DNA of 5,775 nt from Lysobacteraceae bacterium (GTDB lineage: Bacteria > Patescibacteriota > Patescibacteriia > JAACEG01): NCBI GenBank assembly GCA_011682665.1, contig JAACEG010000034.1, positions 1-5,775 on the forward strand, in the 5' to 3' direction. The notes beneath the pieces are model-generated. The model searched no databases. It was not told where the DNA came from and saw only the letters and a list, made by a program, of their open reading frames with translations. Below, one piece after another: positions 1 to 4,749 of the stretch. The translations under genes and the position numbers were made by a program. Every line of letters begins with the position of its first letter. Positions within the stretch are counted from its first letter, which is position 1.

Positions 1-94
1 GCAATTTTCATCTTTTGGTCAAATTTTCTTCAAATTTTTTTACCTTACCTTAGGGTAGGCTAAAAAAATTATTTAAAAAATTTGTCTCAACTTG

Positions 95-111
95 TCTGCC
101 GGCGAGGCAGA
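95..111. repeat. Short CTGCC/GGCAG hairpin
   Basis: TCTGCC (95-100) and GGCAGA (106-111) form a perfect 6-bp inverted repeat around a 5-nt loop, with an embedded GCCGGC palindrome at 98-103. It stands out as GC-rich in an AT-rich non-coding stretch. No T-run follows on either strand, so it is not a terminator. It resembles the small CTGCC-type intergenic palindromes dispersed in some CPR genomes; that comparison is from memory. The rest of 1-157 shows no supportable gene. An ATG on the minus strand at 9-11 could begin a gene running off the left edge, but only three codons are visible. Confidence 0.4.
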
Positions 112-159
112 AATCTAAAAATTTCGTGACGAAAACTCTCTCATCATTAGCCCCTGAAT

Positions 160-186
160 AAAAAACTTGACCATAGGGCCAAGTTT
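160..186 (-). terminator. Intrinsic terminator of the pheA-tyrA-aminotransferase unit
   Basis: In minus-strand RNA, AACTTGGCC (185-177) pairs with GGTCAAGTT (172-164) across a 4-nt loop, giving a 9-bp stem with one G-U wobble. It can be extended by one A-U pair, and it runs into a tract of six U (165-160). Read as plus-strand RNA the wobble becomes an A-C mismatch and the U tract is poor, so it works in the minus direction. It lies about 20 nt past the aminotransferase stop codon, where a transcript end is expected. Confidence 0.88.
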
Positions 187-205
187 ATTCTAATTTTTAT
201 TTTAA

Positions 206-1369
206 TTAGATTAAAATTTTTTCTATTTTTTGAAGAGCGTATTTCATTACACTCTGACGAACACAGTAAGATAAACGCAAATAATTATCATATTGTGGGC
301 CAAAAGATATCCCTGGGATTACCGTTACTTCTGCTTTTTTAAAAATAAAATCTGCCAAAGCGACAGAGTCTTTAATTTTTTTGGATAAAAATTTGGAAAA
401 ATCGGCGAATATGTAAAAAGCGCCTTGCGGTTTTCCAAAAGGAATATTGTTTTTTCCAAGCCAAGAGATTAAAATTTTTCTACTTGGCAAAAAATTATTA
501 ACAAATTTAACATCAGGACCATTCAAGGCCGATATAGCCGCTTTTTGAGAAATAGATGAAGCACATCCTAAAAAATTTCCTGCATATATATCAAGTTTTT
601 TCATAATTTTTTTAGGACCTGCGGCATATCCGACGCGCCAGCCAGTCATGGCATAGCTTTTGCTAAAGCTTCTGATTATGATGGAACGTTCAGACATATT
701 TGGCAGAGAAGCAATGGAAATAAAATCGCCTTCGTAGACAAATTTTTGATAACATTCATCTGATATTACCCAAAAATCATATTTTCGCGCCAGCTCGGAA
801 ATTTTCAGCAAGTCGCCCCTACCGTAAACCGCTCCTGTTGGATTATTTGGGGAATTTAAAATTAACCCTTTGGGCGCGATATTTTTTTGAGTAATCAGAT
901 TTTCAATAGTTTCAGCCTTTAGCTGAAAATTATCCGGCGTGGTATCTATGGCAATAATTTTACCTCCTAAAAAATTAATCATAGTGGCAAAAGGCGGATA
1001 ATAAGGAGCTGGAATAATTATTTCATCTTTTCCTTCTATTAAAATATTAAGTAAAGCGAAAATAATCGGCTTGGCTCCAGCTGAGACAATAATTGACTTT
1101 GTGTCATAATTAAATCCTTCAAGGGCAAGAGATTTTTTAATTGCTTCTTTCAATCTAGGGTCTCCGTTTGCTGGAGTATATTTGGTATACCCCTCTTGGA
1201 TAGCGGAAATTCCTCCTTCACTGATAAAAAAGGCTGTGTCCTGATAAGGCTCGCCAACGCCCAAAGAAATTATATCTTTTCCATTTGCTCTCATTTTCTT
1301 TGTCTTAGCAAAAAAATTGTTCAGATGAGAGGGCTTCAATGATTTTGCCTTTTTAGATATTCTTATCAT
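206..1369 (-). CDS. Class I/II PLP-dependent aminotransferase (aspartate/prephenate aminotransferase type)
   Basis: A 387-residue, full-length fold-type I aminotransferase of the AspAT I-beta kind. Visible active-site features are a Y-x-x-YTPANG segment at 61-69, the NNPTG loop at 175-179 (N176 to PLP), D204 and Y207 in SDECY (pyridine N and O3' contacts), the Schiff-base lysine K237 in SFSKS, R245 in TGWR (phosphate) and R365 in LRLSY (substrate alpha-carboxylate). The SSISQKAA and PQGAFYIFADFS segments resemble those of bacterial and plant prephenate aminotransferases. The start is supported by AAGGAG (1384-1379), 9 nt upstream of the ATG. It lies 79 nt after tyrA and is followed by a terminator, so it is the last gene of the unit. 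In this context it probably transaminates phenylpyruvate and hydroxyphenylpyruvate, or prephenate to arogenate. Specificity cannot be fixed from sequence, and plain aspartate aminotransferase remains possible. Confidence 0.93.
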   Translation of the reverse strand: MIRISKKAKSLKPSHLNNFFAKTKKMRANGKDIISLGVGEPYQDTAFFISEGGISAIQEGYTKYTPANGDPRLKEAIKKSLALEGFNYDTKSIIVSAGAKPIIFALLNILIEGKDEIIIPAPYYPPFATMINFLGGKIIAIDTTPDNFQLKAETIENLITQKNIAPKGLILNSPNNPTGAVYGRGDLLKISELARKYDFWVISDECYQKFVYEGDFISIASLPNMSERSIIIRSFSKSYAMTGWRVGYAAGPKKIMKKLDIYAGNFLGCASSISQKAAISALNGPDVKFVNNFLPSRKILISWLGKNNIPFGKPQGAFYIFADFSKFLSKKIKDSVALADFIFKKAEVTVIPGISFGPQYDNYLRLSYCVRQSVMKYALQKIEKILI

Positions 1370-1401
1370 TTTTATATTCTCCTTTTATCTATTTTGAATG
1401 G

Positions 1402-1431
1402 AATATGCTTTGTTAAATATTAATTTGTAAA
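1402..1431 (-). promoter_or_regulatory. Weak candidate internal promoter before the aminotransferase
   Basis: Inside the 79-nt gap after tyrA, minus-strand TTTACA (1431-1426) and CATATT (1407-1402) are 18 bp apart, with the aminotransferase ATG 32 nt further on. Each box matches the sigma-70 consensus only partly (5 of 6 and 4 of 6). The main support is that the sequence just upstream matches the one before the candidate purM promoter. The aminotransferase may be transcribed only by read-through from pheA-tyrA. Confidence 0.3.
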
Positions 1432-1444
1432 GATCAATAATAAA
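1429..1444 (-). repeat. 16-bp promoter-proximal repeat, copy 1
   Basis: Minus-strand TTTATTATTGATCTTT is identical over 16 bp to 4230-4245 and in both places runs directly into a -35-like hexamer (TTTACA here, TTGACA there). A shorter relative sharing TTGATCTT lies at 4490-4497, again beside a -35-like TTGACT. It could be a binding site or a dispersed sequence. The low-complexity ends weaken the case, but the GATC core is informative. Confidence 0.5.
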
Positions 1445-1448
1445 TTTT

Positions 1449-2222
1449 CTATTTAAATTTATTTTTTTTATTAATATTTTTTTTGCGATTATTTAATCCT
1501 ATTTCTAAATTTATTTTTTGTAAAGACTTAATGAATTTCTTTCTAACTTTTTTAGCGTAAGGATTATAATTATTCATATCGTAAAATAATTCCCAGGAAT
1601 CATTAGTAACATTATCGCAGACTTGCAACAACTTTTCAAATCCCAATGTAGAAATTTTTTGTTTGTTTATTTTAATTTTTTCCAATCCTCTACCAATAAA
1701 ATGAACTAAGGCCAAACTAACCGCACTTTGTTTGTCATGTTTTTCTGGCGTCATTTCTATTATTTTTAAATCAAGTTTTTCAAAAATATTTTTTACTGCT
1801 TTAAATCTTTCAGAGCTGATTCTTAGAGGACAAAAAATTATTTGCAATCCTGCTAATCCTTTTTTAGCGCTGTCAGGTCCAAACATTGGATGAGATCCTA
1901 AAATTTCAATGTTTTCAGGCAAATATTTTTTCAGCCATTTGCAAGGATAAACTTTGACGGAACAGACATCCATAACTAAAGAGTCATTTTTTAAAAAGGG
2001 ACTTATTTTTTTTAACATGTTTTTTAAAAAAGAAATTGGCACTGCGGGAATAATGATATCAATATTTTTTAAATCAGGATAATCTATCTGCTGAAAATTT
2101 TTATTTTTAATTTTTTTTTGACTAATAATAAAAATTTGGCAGGAGGACGCTAAAATTTCTGCTAATAATTTTCCAAATCTACCAAATCCAATAATAGCAA
2201 TTTTTGGTTTTTTAGAAGACAT
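1449..2222 (-). CDS. tyrA: Prephenate/arogenate dehydrogenase (TyrA), plant-like type
   Basis: A 257-residue NAD(P)-dependent dehydrogenase that oxidatively decarboxylates prephenate or arogenate in tyrosine synthesis. The N-terminal Rossmann fold has G12-x-G14-x-x-G17. The next strand ends in IIS with no acidic residue, which favours NADP(H) over NAD(H) (inference). The TyrA signature follows: DVCSVK at 85-90, SHPMFGPD at 110-117 with H111, then H162 in KHDK and H174 in VHFIGR. The C-terminal helical part (TLGFEKLLQ, NVTNDSWELF, YNPYAKK at 192-225) reads much more like plant arogenate dehydrogenases than like E. coli TyrA. There is no chorismate mutase or ACT domain, and the tail is Lys/Asn-rich. 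The ATG lies 3 nt after the pheA stop without a visible Shine-Dalgarno site, so translational coupling to pheA is likely. Substrate preference is unresolved. Confidence 0.91.
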   Translation of the reverse strand: MSSKKPKIAIIGFGRFGKLLAEILASSCQIFIISQKKIKNKNFQQIDYPDLKNIDIIIPAVPISFLKNMLKKISPFLKNDSLVMDVCSVKVYPCKWLKKYLPENIEILGSHPMFGPDSAKKGLAGLQIIFCPLRISSERFKAVKNIFEKLDLKIIEMTPEKHDKQSAVSLALVHFIGRGLEKIKINKQKISTLGFEKLLQVCDNVTNDSWELFYDMNNYNPYAKKVRKKFIKSLQKINLEIGLNNRKKNINKKNKFK

Positions 2223-2225
2223 AAA

Positions 2226-2783
2226 TTATTTTGTTGCCGTGATAAAAGTCGTAAAATTAAATTTTAAATCCTGCACTCCTTCTTCTAAAATTTGCAATTT
2301 GTATAATTCGGCACATTTTATCGGCGCAATAACAGCAGAATTTTTGTTTATTATTTTATTTTTTAAATCTTTGGCAGCCTGAGCTGTATCAGACCATTCT
2401 ACAACTTTCGCTTTTGGCCATTTCATTTTTAAATACATTTTACATTGTTTAAGCGCTTGGGGGTGAGAAACAATTTTTTTAATATCTTTTAAATTTTTAT
2501 GAGGCAAAGATAAAAGACAATGGCGAATATCAATTTCAAACATATTTTCAATTTTAAAAGTATATTTTGCCATAGCATAAACTGCCTCATAAACAATCCC
2601 TCCATTGGAATTCTCAATTGGGAAAATTGCTTTATCAATTTTATTTTTAATTAAAAAAGACAAAGTTTTATCAACTGTTATTAAATAAATAATTTTGTAT
2701 TTTTTTATATTGTGTTTTTGGCAATAATATACAGCTGCTTCTTCTGAAAAACTACCCGCATTGCCGGAAATTCCAATTTTCAT
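2226..2783 (-). CDS. pheA: Prephenate dehydratase catalytic domain, no ACT domain
   Basis: A 185-residue protein covering only the prephenate (or arogenate) dehydratase domain, which decarboxylates and dehydrates its substrate on the way to phenylalanine. Family motifs in order: GNAGSFSEEAA at 7-17 (usually G-P-x-G-[ST]-[FY]-S), FPIENSNGG at 54-62, SHPQALKQC at 106-114, DTAQAAKDL at 132-140, and LEEGVQD at 166-172. Two oddities stand out. The C-terminal TRF motif reads TTF (178-180), keeping the key Thr but replacing the Arg. The protein then stops, so the usual regulatory ACT domain (roughly 80-100 residues) is absent and phenylalanine feedback by that route is not expected. The ACT domain is not hidden in another frame, because tyrA starts 3 nt later. 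No chorismate mutase domain is present. No Shine-Dalgarno site is visible before the ATG; a consensus promoter lies about 65 nt upstream. Confidence 0.86.
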   Translation of the reverse strand: MKIGISGNAGSFSEEAAVYYCQKHNIKKYKIIYLITVDKTLSFLIKNKIDKAIFPIENSNGGIVYEAVYAMAKYTFKIENMFEIDIRHCLLSLPHKNLKDIKKIVSHPQALKQCKMYLKMKWPKAKVVEWSDTAQAAKDLKNKIINKNSAVIAPIKCAELYKLQILEEGVQDLKFNFTTFITATK

Positions 2784-2848
2784 AAAAATAATAAAAATTT
2801 AAAAGAAAAAATTATTCTAAATTTTAAAATTTATTTTTTAATATTAAA

Positions 2849-2877
2849 ATTATAGATAAAAAAGATTTAAAAGTCAA
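2849..2877 (-). promoter_or_regulatory. Sigma-70-type promoter of the pheA-tyrA-aminotransferase unit
   Basis: On the minus strand, TTGACT (2877-2872) and a perfect TATAAT (2854-2849) are separated by exactly 17 bp. Transcription should start near 2842, leaving a 5' leader of about 58 nt with almost no G or C and no Shine-Dalgarno sequence. The promoter begins about 10 bp beyond the U tract of the purM terminator, so one unit ends and the next begins with little wasted DNA. No attenuator or T-box-like structure is visible in the leader. Confidence 0.78.
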
Positions 2878-2891
2878 AAATTTTGGTAAAT

Positions 2892-2930
2892 AAAAAAGTC
2901 TGCCAATCTTGTTTTTAACATCGGCAGACT
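2892..2930 (-). terminator. Intrinsic terminator of purM
   Basis: In minus-strand RNA, AGTCTGCCGAT (2930-2920) pairs with ATTGGCAGACT (2907-2897) around a 12-nt loop: 11 bp with one G-U wobble, followed by six U (2897-2892). The plus-strand version has an A-C mismatch at the same place and only a two-U tail, so it acts in the purM direction. It lies about 36 nt past the purM stop codon. Confidence 0.92.
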
Positions 2931-2943
2931 TTGTTGACTATTT

Positions 2944-2981
2944 TTTGTTATTTATAATAAAATTTGTTATTTATAATAAAA
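2944..2981. repeat. Perfect 19-bp tandem duplication across the purM stop codon
   Basis: The unit TTTGTTATTTATAATAAAA occurs twice back to back (2944-2962 and 2963-2981) with no mismatch. On the minus strand it encodes the last residues of PurM (FYYK) and the stop codon. The second unit met by the ribosome is untranslated and carries a duplicate stop. Being an exact copy, it looks like a recent slippage or duplication event that left the reading frame unharmed. Confidence 0.93.
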
Positions 2982-4109
2982 TGTTTCTCTCTTACCAAAT
3001 TTCGAGACTATTGATACTGTATAGTCTTTTTTTTCCGTAATCCTGCCGGCCTTTTTTGCCTCAATGCCAAATTCTTCGGCAAATAAAATAAAATCATCTG
3101 CCTCTTCCGGATCAACAACCACGATTGCCCCTTGGCCCCCGTTCCAGGTCTTATAGCAATCTTTTGCTTTCATGCCTCGCCACTTAGCGCATTTAACCAT
3201 AATTTCAGGTGGCTGAAAAAGATCGGTAAGCTCTGCCGACAACCCAAGTGGCCTGAGCAAATCATTACCAAGCTTTGATTCAAACGCTCCGCCAGACAAA
3301 TGCACAATCAAATGCATATTAAACCTGGGTTTCATAGGATTCGCGTCAAACCACCCGTGTGCGACGTTGAGCATCCGGTCATAAAGAACCGACGGCGAAG
3401 AGCAGGCTAAAATATCCTCGCTCGCCTCAGGGTTATTCCACCAATCAGGACCATATTTTATGCTTAAGGCTTTTCTGACAGAGCTAAAGCCATTGCAGCG
3501 AAGATAATCCCGTAGAGCTATAATAATTTGACCCGGCTTCAGAGTATTGCCCAAAATCATTTTCTGCGGATGGTAAACGCCAATCATATTGCCGCACCAA
3601 TTAAACATCAGCTTAGCGTCCGGATTTTCCGAACCTACACAAAGACCGATTTCCGCTGTTTCACCAGTGAACAAAACGTATTTTTCCTTATGGGCGATCG
3701 CCTCAAGTCCCTTCATAACTTCTTGGCAAAGCTGAAAAGTTTTTGAGTTAATATCTCCTAAGGAGCGAACATCAAATGTATTCATAAAAAGAAGTGGTAA
3801 ACCACCCCATCTGGTGATATCCATAGCAGTCATGGCAATCACGTTGCTGGCAGAAGTAAAAATATTTCCAGCAGCTACAATTACTACTACTTTAGTGCCA
3901 ATACCGTCCACCTCTCCTGTCTCAATACAGCCTTTGGGTAAATTAATAAAACTATACCCTTTAGGCCCGCGAAAATTGCCCTGCGACATATCAGTAATCT
4001 TCACAAATTTGGACAGTCTATATGTATTGTTGTTTATATTATTACAAAATCTGGAAAAAGCGTCTCCGGCATCAATATTAACGCCGTCCTGCCTATATAA
4101 ATCTGCCAT
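2967..4109 (-). CDS. purM: PurM-like AIR synthase (phosphoribosylformylglycinamidine cyclo-ligase family)
   Basis: A 380-residue protein of the PurM/PurL ATP-binding superfamily; canonical PurM (about 345 residues) closes FGAM to AIR in purine synthesis using ATP. Recognisable motifs: YRQDGVNIDAGDAF at 5-18 (canonical YKDAGVDIDAG), VDGIGTK at 67-73, TGETAEI at 148-154, CNGFSSVRKAL at 205-215, HLSGGAFESKL at 270-280 and TWNGGQGAIVVVDPEEAD at 321-338. The last two differ from canonical GGGLxENxPR and FNMGIGM, and about 35 residues of extra sequence are spread through the middle, so this is a diverged branch. An altered substrate cannot be excluded. The start is well set: AGGAGG (4121-4116) stands 6 nt before the ATG. 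The gene is isolated, with its own terminator and no other pur gene nearby. Base composition is unlike its neighbours: 3361-3420 has 32 G/C of 60, against 7 of 60 at 2641-2700 in pheA. Confidence 0.85.
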   Translation of the reverse strand: MADLYRQDGVNIDAGDAFSRFCNNINNNTYRLSKFVKITDMSQGNFRGPKGYSFINLPKGCIETGEVDGIGTKVVVIVAAGNIFTSASNVIAMTAMDITRWGGLPLLFMNTFDVRSLGDINSKTFQLCQEVMKGLEAIAHKEKYVLFTGETAEIGLCVGSENPDAKLMFNWCGNMIGVYHPQKMILGNTLKPGQIIIALRDYLRCNGFSSVRKALSIKYGPDWWNNPEASEDILACSSPSVLYDRMLNVAHGWFDANPMKPRFNMHLIVHLSGGAFESKLGNDLLRPLGLSAELTDLFQPPEIMVKCAKWRGMKAKDCYKTWNGGQGAIVVVDPEEADDFILFAEEFGIEAKKAGRITEKKDYTVSIVSKFGKRETFYYK

Positions 4110-4131
4110 ATCTTACCTCCTTAGAATAATA

Positions 4132-4163
4132 CGGTCCCTATTCCCTTTTAAGAATAGAGACCG
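4132..4163 (-). promoter_or_regulatory. purM leader hairpin
   Basis: In minus-strand RNA, CGGUCUCUAUUC (4163-4152) pairs over 12 bp with GAAUAGGGACCG (4143-4132), with one U-G wobble and an 8-nt loop. Read as plus-strand RNA the wobble becomes a C-A mismatch, so it belongs to the purM transcript. It ends 10 nt before the AGGAGG and is not followed by a U tract, so it is not a terminator. It could stabilise the mRNA 5' end or regulate translation. It does not match a purine riboswitch that I can recognise. Confidence 0.7.
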
Positions 4164-4170
4164 ACAAAAA

Positions 4171-4176
4171 ATTATA
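4171..4176 (-). promoter_or_regulatory. Isolated TATAAT -10 box just before the purM leader hairpin
   Basis: A perfect minus-strand TATAAT sits 7 nt before the first base of the leader hairpin. Initiation from it would give an mRNA that begins essentially with that stem-loop. No -35 match lies at 16-18 bp and there is no TGn extension, so it may be chance in AT-rich DNA. Confidence 0.35.
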
Positions 4177-4202
4177 ATCTGCCCAGACATCTTTTATTTT
4201 TG

Positions 4203-4231
4203 TTTAAAATTTTTCAATTATATCTTGTCAA
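4203..4231 (-). promoter_or_regulatory. Candidate purM promoter (consensus -35)
   Basis: A perfect minus-strand TTGACA (4231-4226) is followed after 17 bp by TTTAAA (4208-4203), a 4-of-6 match to the -10 consensus. This would give a purM leader of roughly 85 nt containing the 12-bp hairpin. The 16-bp repeat directly abuts the -35 box. The TATAAT boxes at 4171-4176 and 4217-4222 are competing -10 elements. Confidence 0.5.
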
Positions 4232-4245
4232 AGATCAATAATAAA
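4230..4245 (-). repeat. 16-bp promoter-proximal repeat, copy 2
   Basis: Identical to 1429-1444 (minus strand TTTATTATTGATCTTT) and overlapping the start of the candidate purM -35 box. With one inserted base allowed, the match extends two more bases on the -35 side. A third, shorter occurrence of the TTGATCTT core is at 4490-4497. Confidence 0.5.
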
Positions 4246-4262
4246 AATAAGCCCCTTTTTAT

Positions 4263-4279
4263 CCTCCTAATATAGGGGA
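4263..4279. repeat. Degenerate GC-rich half-unit
   Basis: CCTCCTAATATAGGGG resembles the palindrome at 4308-4328 (CCTCCCCTA, 3 nt, TAGGGGAGG) but its arms no longer pair well. It is best read as a decayed copy of the adjacent repeat family. Confidence 0.35.
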
Positions 4280-4295
4280 AAAAATCATAATTTTT

Positions 4296-4374
4296 TACCC
4301 CTCCTACCCTCCCCTAAATTAGGGGAGGATTAATTTTATTGTTCTCCCCCTTATAAGGGGAGTTAGAGAGGGTA
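4296..4374. mobile_element. REP/MITE-like pair of GC-rich hairpins, tails outward (79 bp)
   Basis: The element begins TACCCCTCCTAC and ends AGAGAGGGTA, so its ends are imperfect inverted repeats of about 18 bp. Inside are two hairpins: CCTCCCCTA (4308-4316) with TAGGGGAGG (4320-4328), a perfect 9-bp stem with a 3-nt loop, and a second around the palindrome CCCCTTATAAGGGG (4347-4360). The order is tail, hairpin, spacer, hairpin, tail. No coding capacity is present. Such elements are generally moved in trans by a transposase encoded elsewhere. The responsible family (for example an IS200/IS605-like or REP-associated transposase) is only a guess. Confidence 0.68.
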
Positions 4375-4398
4375 TTTCAATTTTTATTTTCCAATTTT

Positions 4399-4412
4399 CA
4401 ATTTTTTACCCC
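4399..4412. repeat. Left arm of a 14-bp inverted repeat
   Basis: CAATTTTTTACCCC is the exact reverse complement of 4666-4679. Its last 13 bases also recur in direct orientation at 4289-4301, at the entry to the first hairpin pair. The arms flank 253 bp that include the AT-rich tract and one hairpin unit. This may mark a larger composite element or the remains of a third repeat unit. Confidence 0.55.
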
Positions 4413-4637
4413 TTTTTGAGCTTATTTATTTAAGCGCATTTATAGCGCGCTTTTTCTATAATTAATTTATCTAAGTTTTAAAAAAAGTCAAGATCAAAAC
4501 TATAATTATTATTTTAAATATTAGATTATAATTTTTTAGTAAAATGACAACATTAAAATATTTTACAAAATAAATAAAATAAATTATTATTAAAATAATT
4601 AATCATTTTAAATTAAAGAATTCGTTAGAAGCAAATT
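4413..4637. other. Extremely AT-rich non-coding spacer
   Basis: No credible gene is seen here; the longest ATG-started plus-strand reading frame noticed (from 4544) has about nine codons. Positions 4501-4620 contain only 8 G or C in 120 bases. The stretch includes a small GC-rich inverted repeat (AAGCGC 4432-4437 with GCGCTT 4447-4452, then a short T run) and scattered TATAAT-like words on both strands. On the minus strand TTGACT (4491-4486) and TAAATT (4469-4464), 16 bp apart, could be an upstream purM promoter, but in such composition this is weak evidence. Confidence 0.6.
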
Positions 4638-4731
4638 TTCCTCCCTTATTTAGGGGATGTTAGGAGGGGTAAAAAATTGGAAATTGATAATTGCTTTGTA
4701 CCCCCCCTAACTCCCCCTACAAGAGGGGAGG
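4638..4731. mobile_element. REP/MITE-like pair of GC-rich units, tails inward
   Basis: The left unit (about 4640-4671) is a degenerate hairpin CCTCCCTTATTTAGGGG followed by the tail GTTAGGAGGGGTA. The right unit (4699-4731) is the tail TACCCCCCCTAAC followed by a hairpin pairing CTCCCC (4711-4716) with GGGGAG (4725-4730). The spacer is AT-rich. The units belong to the same family as 4296-4374, but the pair is arranged hairpin-tail-tail-hairpin. The right unit ends 18 bp before the penicillin-binding protein start codon, so it forms part of that gene's upstream region. Confidence 0.62.
4666..4679. repeat. Right arm of the 14-bp inverted repeat
   Basis: GGGGTAAAAAATTG is the exact reverse complement of 4399-4412 and overlaps the tail of the left unit of the second hairpin pair. 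Confidence 0.55.
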
Positions 4732-4749
4732 ACAATAAATTTTATATAT

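Noticed and set aside
1..11. Start of a minus-strand gene at the left edge
   Set aside because: An ATG is present at 9-11, but only three codons are inside the window and no clear ribosome-binding site precedes it.
2784..2848. T-box or attenuator leader before pheA
   Set aside because: The leader is almost entirely A/T with no stable hairpins, no leader peptide rich in Phe or Tyr codons and no internal terminator.
2934..2958. TTGACT and TATAAT on the plus strand near the purM stop
   Set aside because: The boxes are 13 bp apart, too close for a sigma-70 promoter, and the TATAAT is part of the tandem duplication inside the purM end.
3528..3746. 72-codon plus-strand reading frame inside purM
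   Set aside because: It lies antisense within a gene with clear PurM motifs and shows no recognisable domain; it is a shadow frame.
3814..4275. 153-codon plus-strand reading frame over the purM start and leader
   Set aside because: It is antisense to the well-supported purM start, its AGGAGG and the leader hairpin, and has no family motifs.
4432..4457. Terminator-like stem with a short T run on the plus strand
   Set aside because: The stem has only 6 bp with a 9-nt loop, and no plus-strand gene lies upstream to terminate.
4263..4731. CRISPR-like array suggested by repeated GC-rich units
   Set aside because: The units are inverted and imperfect, irregularly spaced and few, with no conserved direct repeat or unique spacers and no cas gene.
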